In this document: piece by piece, positions 21,235 to 32,770 of the stretch
How positions within the stretch are numbered: position 1 is the stretch's first letter
Layout: each line of letters opens with the position of its first letter
Origin: Aldrovandia affinis
Lineage: Eukaryota; Chordata; Actinopteri; Notacanthiformes; Halosauridae
DNA: 64,000 nt
Direction: 5' to 3'
Assembly (NCBI GenBank): GCA_029706075.1
Contig: JAINUG010000015.1
Span: forward strand, 1,318,715 to 1,382,714
Translations under genes and position numbers: made by a program
The notes under the pieces: model-generated
The model's input: only the letters and a program-made list of their open reading frames with translations
What the model was told of the DNA's origin: nothing
The model's database searches: none

Positions 21235-24200
21235 CAGAGCACTAGATAGTGAGAGCTAGCTCACGATGCGCCCTGGACCAGAGCTAACACACACATACAT
21301 AAGTAGAAAGGAAAATGTGAAAAGAGGCATGTAATATATACAATAATATAATATAATAATCTATTAATAGCCTACTTTTAATAAGAGGAACCATCAAAAT
21401 ATCCACTAAAACTCAATTCAGAAGGTGGCTCATTTTGGCTGAAATGCATGCCTCAATTTACCTTAACACATTAAGGTAAATTGAGCCACTAACAAAAAAT
21501 CATTTTTTATAAATAAATAAGTTTATTAACAAACTATCAGCATTATATCTGATGGAGACCATCAGAGCATGTAGTATACATAATCATTTATAGATGTACA
21601 TTTGTTTTTTATTGATTTATCAACCTTATTATTGACAAGTAAATTTTCATGTCAGGCCACTCACCTTGAAGTTCTCTCAGCAGTCTCGATGTGAGGCATT
21701 GCCCCGACCACCATAGCAACCATAGACCAATCAAGTCATTTGTTACATGTCAAGTACAGTTGTGGCAACAGTTTAATATCATTTGCAGTCATTGTTTGTT
21801 AAAATTTTAAGAGCTGAGACGCTCAAACCTTAAATGGCTAATGTTACCTGATGGCCCAATTTAGCTGATATCACCCTATATGTCATCACCACATAATACT
21901 GACAAACTATGACAGTAACACTAACCTCTGTCTTGTCATCTGTAACATGCATTCACGTAGTAGTGACTAATGGTGAAATCACAGTTTTTCACTAAACTGG
22001 TAACATAAGTATTCAGTTCCAGAGAAGGGAAATCTTAACGCTACAGCATACAATAACATTCTAGACGATTGTGTGCTTCCAACTTTGTTGCAACAGTTTG
22101 GGGAATGCCCTTTTCTGAACAGAACATGCCTAAAAAATGTGTGTGATGGCATCATAAAAAACCGTGTATCGATACACGTATCCTAAAACATACGTGTAAC
22201 ATAACAATGCGTGTATTCATTTAATACACGTATCATAAAACAATACGTGTATCATAATACGAATACGTGTATGGATTATGAGCTGTCTGGCGTTCAATAG
22301 CAGAGGGGCTAGCTGGAGCAGCGACAGTTAGAAATTCTACTGCTGGTTCCTCATCGTGGGCTGGAGTGACGGTGGTTGTCTCAGCCGCCTTGGTTAACGT
22401 TGACCCGAAGAAATCTATTATTTTTCGACGCTTCATCGTTCAATTCAACGTTACTATTGCTTAAACTTTAGCGAACACACTAGCACTTTAGCAAACACAC
22501 GACCAGTCTGCTTACATAGAGCGCTGGTATTTGTTCTGTGAAATTCACGTTAGTGTGATGCTAAGCTCACATGACACAAATAACCAATCAATCATTAGGA
22601 AACAGAGTTTGTTGGTTGTGATAGGCTACGTACTTTACAGCTAGTGGAAATTAGTGCAATGCATTAAGAACGTAATGTATTTGCTGATAGATTAGAATTT
22701 TTACACAATGTTTGATATTTGATGCACGCCAAAGTAGGTATGGCCACGGCCCTACTGGCCATACCGGTTCCGCGGCCTATGATTGTAAGAATATAACATG
22801 GCACATATAATCCAACTTGTCCCCTTCTTATTTCTCTCACTTTGGGATCTCTCCTTCCCTCCACCATTCCCTCCATAAATCCCCCAGGATATGCATCAGA
22901 AGGAAGAACGGAACTCTGTCATAAACTGGCACAAGCTCATGGAAAAGTGGCAGGCAGTGTTCCGGCAAACTCGGGCACAAGAGTTACGTGCTGACATTGA
23001 CGTGCTCAGCCAGACTTCCAAGAGGGTGCTGGACCACAAGGACATTATCATCAAGGTAAGGAGGGCCGTTCAGTTGGTGTTGCGACCCCTCAACAGTCAA
23101 CCAGTGTTTGGGTGTACCCTGGGAACGTGTGTGCGGTCAATGAGGCTGTGTCCCAAATTACATTTTCGCTCACCTGCCCTTCGCGCATTCTCAAAAAACG
23201 CCACAGAGCAATGCAGTCAGTTGAGGTTGTCCTGATCCTAAGGAACTTATGTTTGTGTTACGCTTCCCTCTTGACTGAGTGTACCTGTGCATCCTCTCAT
23301 GTTGCTCTGATCTTCCAGGATACTGTTCACATCCCAGGGCTCCTCTCGTGTTACTGCTTGCTCTCATAGTGAACTGTGAACACACCATAAGATGACTGTC
23401 ACCCCTGTTCTGAGCACCATCTTGGCTTTTTTTTTACCTGGGTGGCATGACCTTATTTTCGTATAGATGTCTGACATTCCCCGGTCAGATAAACTTAGTT
23501 GGGCCTAATTGATCTGATTGACTATGCACCAATGACGGTCCTCTGCACGTGCATGGCATTGACTCGTGTAGCACATGGAAGTACTGACTCTCTCACTTGT
23601 CTGTGCCACAGGAGCTGGTGGACCAATTACGGGAGTCGAAGCAGCAGCCATTGCGCTACCTGCAGAATGTGGACCAGCTCCTGGACCAGCACAAAAGCAG
23701 ACTGGCTTTCCTGAACCAGAAGTTTGACACTGAGCTGGATGATCTCAGACCTGAGTTCAACTCTGACAGGTAACACTGCAGCAGTGTAGTGAGAAAAATA
23801 ATAAACATGTCAATAACAGTAATAATGTGTTGAACATATGTACTGGAATGCCAGATTCATTGAACATTGCCAATATAGCTTCAACATACTCTACTTCATC
23901 TCTAATGTCTATGTAGCAAGAGGTAAAGTTTGTTGGTACAGTTGTGACCATCCCCTTAGACCCCAAGATGTGTGCATTACAGATGCATGTGTATAGTGAG
24001 TATATGAAAAATAAACTAAAACAAGGACCAGGAAGGGGGCTGGCAGATAGCATAGCGGTCTAAGGCACCCGTATTTGGCTGGTTATGTATGAGTCTGAGC
24101 TGTCTATCAGGGACGTGGTTCAAAACCCGTCTGTGCCACACCGGCCCTGGCCTTTAGCCCCAATCAGGGGTGACGTTTGGCTGTCTGCTCCTGAGGGAAG

Positions 24201-27200
24201 GGGTAGGGTGGTTGGCACAAACTCGCTGTGAAGCATGTAAGGGTGTCTCTCCAGAAAGGGTGTCGGTGAGTTCCGTCTCAAAGGAGGCGGATCATCGCCA
24301 GTCTTGGAGAGTAGCTCGCCCCATAGAGATGGGCAGGCAAGTTTGTGGGGGGAGGGTTAATCAAAATAAATAGACGGTATCATTGGCTTCCAAATTGGGG
24401 AAAAAACGGGAAAAATCTGAAACAAAAAATGTAAAAGAAAAACAAGGGTCAGGCAGCTTCCAAATTCTTCCTTCATAAGAGGATGATGTTTTTTTTGCAT
24501 TTTTGGAAAAATCAGCAAAGCTGCAATGGACAAAAGCTCTAGTTTATCTCAGGGAGCATTCACTGATGTTACAGGTTACTGCATGTGAATGTTTTAATTT
24601 AGAGGCTTGTACCACCAGGTTACTAATATACACTATGGTCTTATAGATTGCTCTGTTGTGCTGTGAGAGCACTATCCCCCATGTTGTGCCTAGTCAACCC
24701 AGTTGCCAGATGGACAGCGTGCTGTACAGTGTGCTTCAGTACAATATATCCCCCACAGCTGATGTTGATTCCAGTGCTGTTCTATGACCTGTGTATGAAC
24801 AGGCAGCAGGTTATGGTCCAGCACCAGCAGGACTGTGCATACCAGAAGGACGTGTGCTTTGCCTTGGACCAGCACGACAGTGCAGCGGACTCCAAGGCCC
24901 AACTAGAATTCCTCAGCAACCAACATGACATCAAAAATAAGGTACGGGCAACATGGTGACATGTGTAACTCGATCTGAAACACCTCTCCATTGACCTCGG
25001 CCTCAGTGGAACTGCTGGACTTGCACTCAGATCCAACAACACTTTACTGCAGTCTATTCCACTGCACCATGCTCCCCTTTTACACAAACTCACACAAGAT
25101 TTGTATCATGGTGTATCCCAGCTGAGGTGATTCCCAGCTAGCACAGAACGTCATTGCAGCTTTTTACAATATTGCTGGTTGGGGTGAATTGCAGTGCTGT
25201 GGCCATGTTTTTATGTTACTTTTTTTACAGCCCCCAAACCACAACTTCCCCACAATATTGTAAATGGGTCTATATTAGACTTAAACTTTTTTTTCCATGG
25301 TCTAGTATTGAATCATTCCAGTCCCAACTGTGCTGGGAGCCCTGTCGGGCGGTGCACAGTTGTCCAATTCATCCAGGGAGAAAGGTTCTCAGTTGACAGG
25401 GTGTTCCCACACCTCATTAGTCAACGGTGACTCCTCTGGTTGATCAGGGCACCCGTGGCCTTCCTGCCATAGCTGTGCCAAGGTGTGCAGCCCTCCCTCC
25501 AGCTGGTGGACTGCAGAGTGAAAATAAATGGTGGCTCTCTATGTTTTTTGGAGCCCACACTGTTGGGATGACACAGATTGGACCCAAACGCAGACACAGA
25601 CACTGAGGATTTGGTAAAGTGAATATGTATTATGAACAAAGACTGGGGTAGGGAAGCGATGGTGAGGGCAGACGAGGTAGGCAGGCAGGACAGGTAAGCG
25701 GGCGGGCAGGCAGGTAGGCAAGCGGTCAGGCAGGGAAACGGGCAGGCAGGCAGGTGGGTAGTGCCGAGGGGAGAAGCCCCGCCCACAACACACTCACAAA
25801 CACAAAACTGACAGGGAGAACAGGAGACGCAGGGAAAAGGGAAAAGGGAAAACAAAAAAACACAAAAAATAAACAAAGTTGCTGCAACAATAGGATAATG
25901 CTGCAACACATTGTTTTTGCATGGGAATGAAAATTATCGGAGGCTGCTGCAACAATAGGATAATGCTGCAATTAGGATTGGCCTTTCCAAATTGGGAATG
26001 AAACATTGTATTGTAATCATCTGTATCATTAGCATCATATAAGTGTTTAGCAATCATATAAGTGTGATATTATCATATAATTTTGGAATGAAACGTTGCA
26101 TTGTAATCGCCTGTATCATTAGCTGTATCCATGCATTGGTCCCAAACCTCAAATGAGGCTGTGTTGAAACTGACCTGGGGTGTGTTTTTGGTCTCTTGTC
26201 ACGCGCGCAGTACATTGAGCAGATGGATGCACAGCGGGCGCAGCTGGAGTTGGAGCTGGAGGAGATGTGGAAGCAGCTCCAGGATGCCACGTGCACATAC
26301 CACGAAGCTACCGATGACCACCATGCCACCTGCGCGATATTGCAGGCCCGTGATGGTCCCAGCTGCTGCCAGACCGACGCACGGGATAAGAGGATCCAGA
26401 AGATCCAGGTGAGGGCCAAGGAGGAGGGCCCACCAGTCCCGTCACTTTTAGGGGTTTCCCTCAGCTGCGGCTTTTTCAAGCCGCAAGGACATTTCAGTCC
26501 TCAGACAACTTTAATGTTAGGAATGTTCAATAAAACTGCCGTTTCAATACTTACATTTGGAACATTCTTAAAATGTTAGACACATGCCTATGTAACGGAG
26601 TTGGTTCTGCCTGCAGCGAGTTTCGTACCGAGGGATCTCGACGCGACAAGAGAGCGATTTAGCTTGCTGAGCTAAAGACTCAAGTCCCTAACTCTGGGAA
26701 CTAATCACACTCTTATCCATGTCAGGTTTTCTGATCTAACAAGAGGCGCTCACTAAAGACTCAAGTCCCAGAACTAATCACACTCTTATCCAGCTCACCC
26801 GCTACACCTACCATGATGTTTTCTCAATATTAAATGGGGATGTTACATGTAAGTTTGTATGCATCATGCCTTGAACGTTTCTTTCTGTAACTTTGACTTT
26901 GAAATTGTTTGGAACAATAATTGTGTTCCAAAGGTGTTTGGGGGAACGTTCTGGTCATAATGTTATCACACAACCAAATGAGAAACTAGCCGGAATGCTC
27001 TTGAAACACTTCATGTTAGCTGGGTAGGCACAGTCCTCATTTGAATATGAGAGCGTCTCTTTGCACAGGAGACGTGCGTAACCCTGCGGGACAAGTTCAG
27101 GGCCAGCATGCAGCAGGCCCAGGCGGCCATGCCGAGCCAGCAGGCCCACAAGGAGAAGGCGACCAACCAGTGCCGGGAGCAGAGGACGCAGCTGGGCAAT

Positions 27201-28679
27201 ATCTGTGCCCAATACAAGAACAACATCTCCAAGCTCATCATGCAGAGCAGTGCTGCTGCCAAAAAGCTGCAGGGCGTCATTGTCAAGGTAACACGAGGGG
27301 TTTGCATGGCCAGTAAGCAAAGCCCATCAACAGTTCCTGCTATATGCCAGGGTTAATAAAGCAGGGTTAAGACAAGACGGTGATGTATCCAAACTGCCCA
27401 TTTGAACAAATGGAGCTGCTTACGTCCGCATCTGTGTGTTGATACAGAACTGTATCAATGCACTATATCTTTCTTAACCCCATTTTTATTAACCAAGGGG
27501 TGTGGGACACAAGGTGCCATGTTAGCATGCAACTGATAGTTATTAATCCTGTGATCCTTAGATGTAGAGTTTTAGCATTTATTTTTGTGATCAACGTTTT
27601 ATAGATTTTTTTTCAAAGGAGGTATCGTTTGTTTGTTTCACGTAAGTGGTTGCATAATTAATAACATGACAACCCCGGGCCACGGTTCTAGAACCGCAGC
27701 AGACTTGTGTAAGTCACAAAGTGTGTGAGATCTGTACTCCCTCCCCTCTCTCCCAGGGAGAGAGGCTGGTTCGCCTGGCGGAGGCTTGCCGAAGACTGGA
27801 GACAGCGCAGGAGAGGGTGCAACCGTTCTACTGCAGCCCCGTGAGCTCTGAGGAGCAGGGCCTGGAGAAGGCCCAACAGCAGGAGTCCACCACCCCCGAG
27901 CTGGACCAGGTAACCTACGAAGGAAATGCACAGAAAATGTCCCAAAAACGCACGCAGACAGACACACACAGAAACAAACACATATACAGACGCACGTTCA
28001 TACACATGTGCACACATTCACTCGCTCGCTCCCCAGCCCGGTCTCATGCCCTTGTCGTCACTATGGTCAGACGTGAACCTATTTACATGAAGGGCATGAC
28101 ACCGTGCTGCTTTCTCCAGAAATTTCAAACTGATGATACCCGCATCCCCCCCCAAAAAATACAAGTTGGCTTTGACAGAAAACCGTAACTTGAAGTTGAA
28201 GTTTAGTAGTCAGCCGTATTATCAAACTTATCTCATACCGTAGTGACTTGAAGGGAACTGACCAGGTTGTACTCACGTACACACACAGCATCTGTGATAT
28301 ACATGAACACATAGGGCAGACTGAAACAACAGCAGAGAGACATCCTGGAGTTGTCCCCCTTACCTGCGCTCTTCCTTGTCCTCTCCCTCTGACCCCTGAC
28401 CCCTGACCCTGGGCCCAGGCCAAACGCGACCACCCTGTCCTGGATGGAATCTGCCAGCGCCACAGCAGGGTTCAGCTGCACCAACTCTCCCTGCGGCGCG
28501 AGAGGGCGGTGCTCACCCGGCAGAACAAGCAGCTGATGCACCAGGAGCTGGATGGACTGGTCGTCAATGGCGACACCTTGCTCCAGCGCAACGACCTGCC
28601 CACGACATCCCGCTCCGCGCAGTGCCAGCACTCCTCGTCACAACAAAAGGGAGCCCTTGAGCTGCAGCACACTTCATAG
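19831..28679 (+). CDS. ccdc65: CCDC65, dynein regulatory complex subunit 2, complete, 8 coding exons
   Basis: Coiled-coil subunit of the nexin-dynein regulatory complex on motile-cilia axonemes, needed for dynein coordination. Exons: 19831-19935, 22888-23055, 23612-23769, 24803-24941, 26211-26408, 27069-27287, 27757-27909, 28419-28679, all GT-AG with matching phases, giving 466 aa (human 484). The N-terminus is lysine-rich (MPKKGGKKG), as in human. Recognisable blocks are RADIDVLSQTSKRVLDHKD, LQNVDQLLDQHKSRLAFL, DARDKRIQKIQ, LVRLAEACRRLETAQERVQP and VQLHQLSLRRERAVL. The middle (exons 4-6) is diverged from the mammalian protein as I recall it and rich in Cys and Gln, but has no stop or frame break. 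A stop TAG at 28677 is followed by AATAAA at 28725. Exon 1 could extend to an upstream 5' UTR exon (see 19117-19226). Introns hold many repeats. Confidence 0.9.
20988..21034. repeat. GT microsatellite, short
   Basis: An interrupted GT run, inside the inverted-repeat element of ccdc65 intron 1. Confidence 0.9.
21167..21233. repeat. GT microsatellite, about 33 units
   Basis: An uninterrupted GT run of 67 bp, inside the same element. It is likely length-polymorphic. Confidence 0.97.
22280..22436 (-). pseudogene. Possible N-terminal fragment of a hAT-like (ZMYM/TTF-type) protein
   Basis: A minus-strand ATG at 22434-22436 opens MKRRKIIDFFGSTLTK, a start like those of fish hAT-derived proteins (MKR-x-x-x-FF). 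The frame ends in the inverted-repeat arm at about 22295 and is not continued downstream. It is weakly supported; only the first 15 residues suggest the family. Confidence 0.3.
24050..24440 (+). repeat. tRNA-derived SINE (family C variant) in ccdc65 intron 3
   Basis: TAGCATAGCGGTCTAAGGCA head, the block GGGTGACGTTTGGCTGTCTG, GGAGGCGGATCATCGCCAGT, and an A-rich end after CAAATTGGGGAAAAAACGGG. It is closest to the copy at 35785-36105. Confidence 0.75.
25676..25762. repeat. Degenerate GGCA tetranucleotide repeat
   Basis: GGCAGGCAGGACAGGTAAGC and similar variants run for about 85 bp in ccdc65 intron 4, followed by a GC-rich stretch. Confidence 0.85.
25877..26125. repeat. Two interleaved local duplications in ccdc65 intron 4
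   Basis: GCTGCAACAATAGGATAATG occurs at about 25880 and 25945. GGAATGAAAC(A/G)TTG(T/C)ATTGTAATC occurs at about 25994 and 26085. Both pairs are in direct orientation. Confidence 0.75.
26670..26800. repeat. Direct duplication of about 40 bp in ccdc65 intron 5
   Basis: CTAAAGACTCAAGTCCC followed by AACTAATCACACTCTTATCC occurs at about 26683-26719 and 26753-26792. The unit includes words typical of the shared SINE core (CTCTTATCCA). Confidence 0.75.
28389..28409 (+). repeat. Three 7-bp units at the last ccdc65 acceptor
   Basis: CTGACCC is repeated three times immediately before the acceptor GGGCCCAG of exon 8, so the tandem repeat forms the pyrimidine tract. Confidence 0.7.
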
Positions 28680-28724
28680 GCCTTCAGTCTTGCCTGCTGG
28701 TTTACCGATTAGAACTAGAACTAC

Positions 28725-28730
28725 AATAAA
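28725..28730 (+). terminator. Poly(A) signal AATAAA for ccdc65
   Basis: AATAAA lies 46 bp after the stop codon, giving a very short 3' UTR. Confidence 0.65.
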
Positions 28731-28844
28731 GTATTATACACAAATACACAAGCAAACAGTTATTTGTTATTGTCAGTTTCCCTGTTTAGCAGAAATTAAT
28801 GGTATCTCCATAATCCTTAATTAATGAATGCCCATGTAAAAAGC

Positions 28845-29006
28845 GCAGTCCTAACATTTCTGAAGGGTCCACAATAAAGTTCTAAATCATTTTTTTCTGA
28901 TTGTATGTTCAATACCATTTCAGGTTATTCACTGGATTTGAACTGCTTACATTTCAGTAAAAACTGGAAAATGGGGCTGTTCTAAAACTTTTGTCCGGTA
29001 GTGTAT
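28845..29006 (+). mobile_element. Tc1-like transposon end fragment
   Basis: It ends in TTCTAAAACTTTTGTCCGGT followed by AGTGTATA, the well-known right inverted repeat of a Tc1-like fish family. No matching left end or transposase was found nearby. Confidence 0.65.
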
Positions 29007-32000
29007 ATATTTTTAATTAATCCTCATGATGTTAAGCAAATGCACAGCTTAAGTGTCAGTATTTGATATCCCCTTATGATGCTCTTTTTACACTGGGAAA
29101 GATGAACAAATCAGTCTTTCTTTGTGCTTACATGGGTCTCTGCCTACTGTACTGATTCTGAGACTCTGATTCGCATTTTAAACACCCTTGAGTGAGAAGA
29201 ACTGGCTCTGCTATTAAATGACATCCGTCTTGACACTATTTTTATCAGCATTTTGGAGTACCTCAGTTTACACGTGAGGGCATTGTTTATGTGACCTAAA
29301 TTCTAGACTCACGAGAAGGCAGATAAACATACTAGCCAATAGTGATAACAACACTGGTTGGCAAAGATACGTATCTGCATTTTTTTCAGCAGGCTGTCCA
29401 GACATCCTTCTTCCTAGCCCGCATTTCCCACGTAACAGCAGTGCGTTTCCCAAACAGGTTTATGTGTCGAATGAGGTTGTTTTTGTGCGTCCATGTGTTT
29501 GACCATGTGGCAGAAAGAAAGGCTAGTAAAGCATGTGGAAATACAAATACACAAACTGATCTTTTCATTGTAAAAAAAGCTCCTTGAAATAGATTTTCTT
29601 AATGCTTTTTGTCACATTTTTGATGCTTGATCCATTTTTGAAGTTATTAAGGACACTAATTGGCTATAATTAATCCTGTCTTCACCCCAGTATATTATCC
29701 AAACAATAACTATTTTTAAAGTATATTTTACATCTTATGGTAGGTTTTGCTGACTTGCACTTCTTGTCAAAATTGAAGCAGAAAAATAGAAGCTTGCAGT
29801 ATATAAGGCTCAAATTAGTCAAATGTTCTTTAAATAATATATAGTAGGACTATCAGCCATTGGCTTTTACAGTTCATTCTGTAGGTCTGATAAAGCTAGT
29901 AACTGGTTTGCAGAGATGGATGGTGCCATTTACGCAATGTATGAAAGACAGCAGGACTGGGTCCATTTGTTTATCTGGCCCTCCTCGCAAGTGGTCATGC
30001 AATGCTTTACCTCACGATTCCTTCCTCTTTATTCGGTGCCTGTGATCTGCCAAACAGTGCTTCAGAAACGTCTACTTGAGATCCTTGAGTTTGAGAACAC
30101 CATATGCCATCTCTATGATACTGCTCAAAAAGCATTTATTTTTAGAAATTAGATAAAGGTAGGGGTTTGTTTGGTCAGTTCAGGATTAAGATGAATAGGC
30201 TTGTACCACACAGAAGGAAATTTGTTTTAAACCAGGATATGCGTGGGCAGCTGTTGCATTGGGGTGCAATTAGTTATTATCTTGAATGCATTATAGGTCT
30301 CTGAGTGGGCCCTGCCATTGGGAACACTCAACGTGGAGAGGAAATATGAATAGCCTGGATTTCAATGAAAAACTAATTCAACAATTTACAGTCACTTCCT
30401 GACAGTTTTATGCCCTTATATAACTTGTGTTTACAATGCAAATAATAATAATAATAATAACCCCTCATTTATATAGCACTTTTCATCGCAAATCGGTCTC
30501 AAAGTGCTTAACAGAAAAGAAAAACTGAAAACAAAGCAAAACTAAAATGTATTCAAATTATTATAATTTTTAAAACTGTGTATGTATATGTATGTGTGTG
30601 CGTGCGCATATGCATGCCAGCCTCAGCCGTAAAATTTAATGAATAAGTATGTTTTGAGTCTGGATTTAAAAACATTAATGGAATCAGCCTCCCTAATAAA
30701 TAAATAATAACATGGCTCCTCCACAAGTGGAGGAATTAGGAGCCATCGGTTCACCATGGATAAACACAAACAGGACTAGATTTATGACAGTCCTTTGTCT
30801 TCTGTCAGGTTGTAAAGACAGTGTGGTTCCTTGCCCTTATAGAGATGCTATTCTGCAGATTCAGGAAACAAAGAGTTGAGTGGCATGCCACAAGGTTTCA
30901 TTGCCTTCAAGACTCAAGTTCATGGTTTGTAAACATTGCCTTGTTTGACAACGCGTGGATGGGCACACTTTGTTCAGCTGTTTTTATGGAGATAATGGCA
31001 GGTGTGTCTCCCAGCACTGTAATCAACCCTATGCGGAGAGTGCGGCACTGCATATGTCAGAAGCAACAGACCTACTGCTCCATGTACAGAAACCACCATC
31101 TTTACAAACCACCACTGCAGATGAACGTATTTGGTGTGATGGCAGCTTTGTCTCTAATTCTTCAGGTTGCTATAGTAGCATGCTGTTGCTGCACATCAAA
31201 GTCCAGTTCTCAGCATTCAGTCATTTAGTTTGTTGCTGTGGCTCATTTCTGATCAGTCATTACCCTGCTGTGCAGATGCAATGTTATGGACATTTTGGTT
31301 CCCGAGTTTACTAGGGCCAGGGGTCTCCACACGCTACGTTTTTATTGCCGCATGTCACAGTTGGTGCCCGTGTGCAGGCAAGAGTCCACTCGTGCACCTA
31401 TGATTCATCGCCAGGCTATATGGCGCATCAAACACAGATGACATGTTGATTCCGGTGATGCATATCTTATTGAATAAAATGAATTGCCATCTCACAACAT
31501 TACACTGCTCTGATCAGTGCAGATATGTTGTTACCACCAACTATTATTACATGTACTAGCTCTTTATGTGTGCTGCCATGATTGTCATTTAAGTCATATG
31601 GGATAAGACTGTCAAAGTGCACACATTTTGTATATTGTGAGATATGGTAAGTGTTGTGAGTACATGAGCTGTTGTTTTTGTCATAATTGTGATGGAGGAG
31701 CAGCTAAATAAAGAAGCATATTGGGAGTGGAACATGAATTTCATTGTCATTTTCATCAATAGGCATGTCCTGCCCGTGAATTTGCTCTTGTGACTAGAAT
31801 GAACACTAACAGAACGTTTATATAAAATACATTTATATGTGTGAAACTGTCTCAGCTGTGGATATACAGTAAAACAATCATTTACCTTGCTATTACCGCA
31901 GCACTTGGTGGCAACTAATGCTGACTTGGGTATCTTGATATAAAATATGTTCAGCATGGAGTTATTTAAGAAACCTAATGCCTCCAGACCACACGTGAAA

Positions 32001-32350
32001 CACTATCAGAGTGTATTGTTTGGAAAGATATCAGTGCTCTGAATTACATGATTTCCCTGTGAGCATGCTGACATTACTTTTAGTGGTTACAGATTACACC
32101 AGCTATTGCTCTCATATCTGTGAAACCTCATTTGCATGGAAATACTGTGAGCATATTATTATGTTAAATTAATTAATTCACGCATAAACACTGAATGCTA
32201 TCTAAATTATTATTCAGCAAACACTCAATGCTAGGCTCAATGTTTATTCAACAATGTATTTATGACAGAGTATGACAATGGAAACCCTGCAGTGTTTTTA
32301 AAGAAGGAATTTAAACAATCAAAAGCTTTGAGACAACTTGTAATGATCTG
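29007..32350. other. Intergenic ccdc65 to Ras-dva-like gene, no gene seen
   Basis: AT-rich. It contains an AAT repeat (30440-30462) and, after it, a widespread fish motif TTTATATAGCACTTTTCATC with CTCAAAGTGCTTAACAG (30468-30515), probably an old repeat end. Open frames up to 135 codons (30821-31314) show no family signature or splice context. Confidence 0.5.
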
Positions 32351-32355
32351 ATGCA

Positions 32356-32361
32356 TTTATT
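32356..32361 (-). terminator. Candidate poly(A) signal for the Ras-dva-like gene
   Basis: Minus-strand AATAAA, 410 bp past the stop codon. Confidence 0.5.
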
Positions 32362-32770
32362 GAACAGTTCACTTTTAACAGTTCTATTGATCTGTAGACT
32401 TAAAATCAATATACTACATATTTGCAGTTTAACTTCTTATTCAAAAGTTACTGTGAATACTCCAATTTGGAGTTTAAAAGGCTGCAAGGCAATTTTACGG
32501 TCTTCTCCATTTCTTGGAGAGCACTAATTCGGCTGCTGTTCAAAAAATCGCCAGTCCAAAGTCGATTTCACTTGTATAGGTGCTCGGCAATGCAACAGCT
32601 GCATCTCAAGTCTCTTTCTTCCTCTCTAGTTCTCGGTCTCACGTGCGCAACAACTGGTCCACTCGATTTAATGGCTTCGGTTTCAACTGGACGTGACGTC
32701 GAAGCAGTTTGCACGTACGACTGATGCGACGATGTCGTTTATGAAATGCATGTTTGCATTCGGAGTCCAG

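Larger units (their letters stand above)
20378..22295. repeat. Nested inverted-repeat element in ccdc65 intron 1
   Basis: The outer arms 20378-20447 and 22227-22295 are inverted copies of each other over about 70 bp and contain GATACACGTATTGTTTTATG. The inner arms 20531-20556 and 21852-21877 are inverted copies starting AGGGTGATATCAGCTAAATT. The interior repeats the words AAATTGGGCCAC, AAAATGAGCCACT and AAATTGAGCCACT near both ends, like subterminal transposase sites. No transposase frame is present. This looks like a non-autonomous DNA transposon of about 1.35 kb inside an older inverted-repeat element. The family is unknown to me. Confidence 0.65.

Noticed and set aside
25660-25990. CRISPR-like spaced repeats
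   Set aside because: Degenerate tetranucleotide and local duplications in a vertebrate intron; no regular repeat-spacer pattern.
30821-31314. Overlapping frames of 119-135 codons
   Set aside because: No motif, no supporting splice sites, ordinary AT-rich intergenic DNA.
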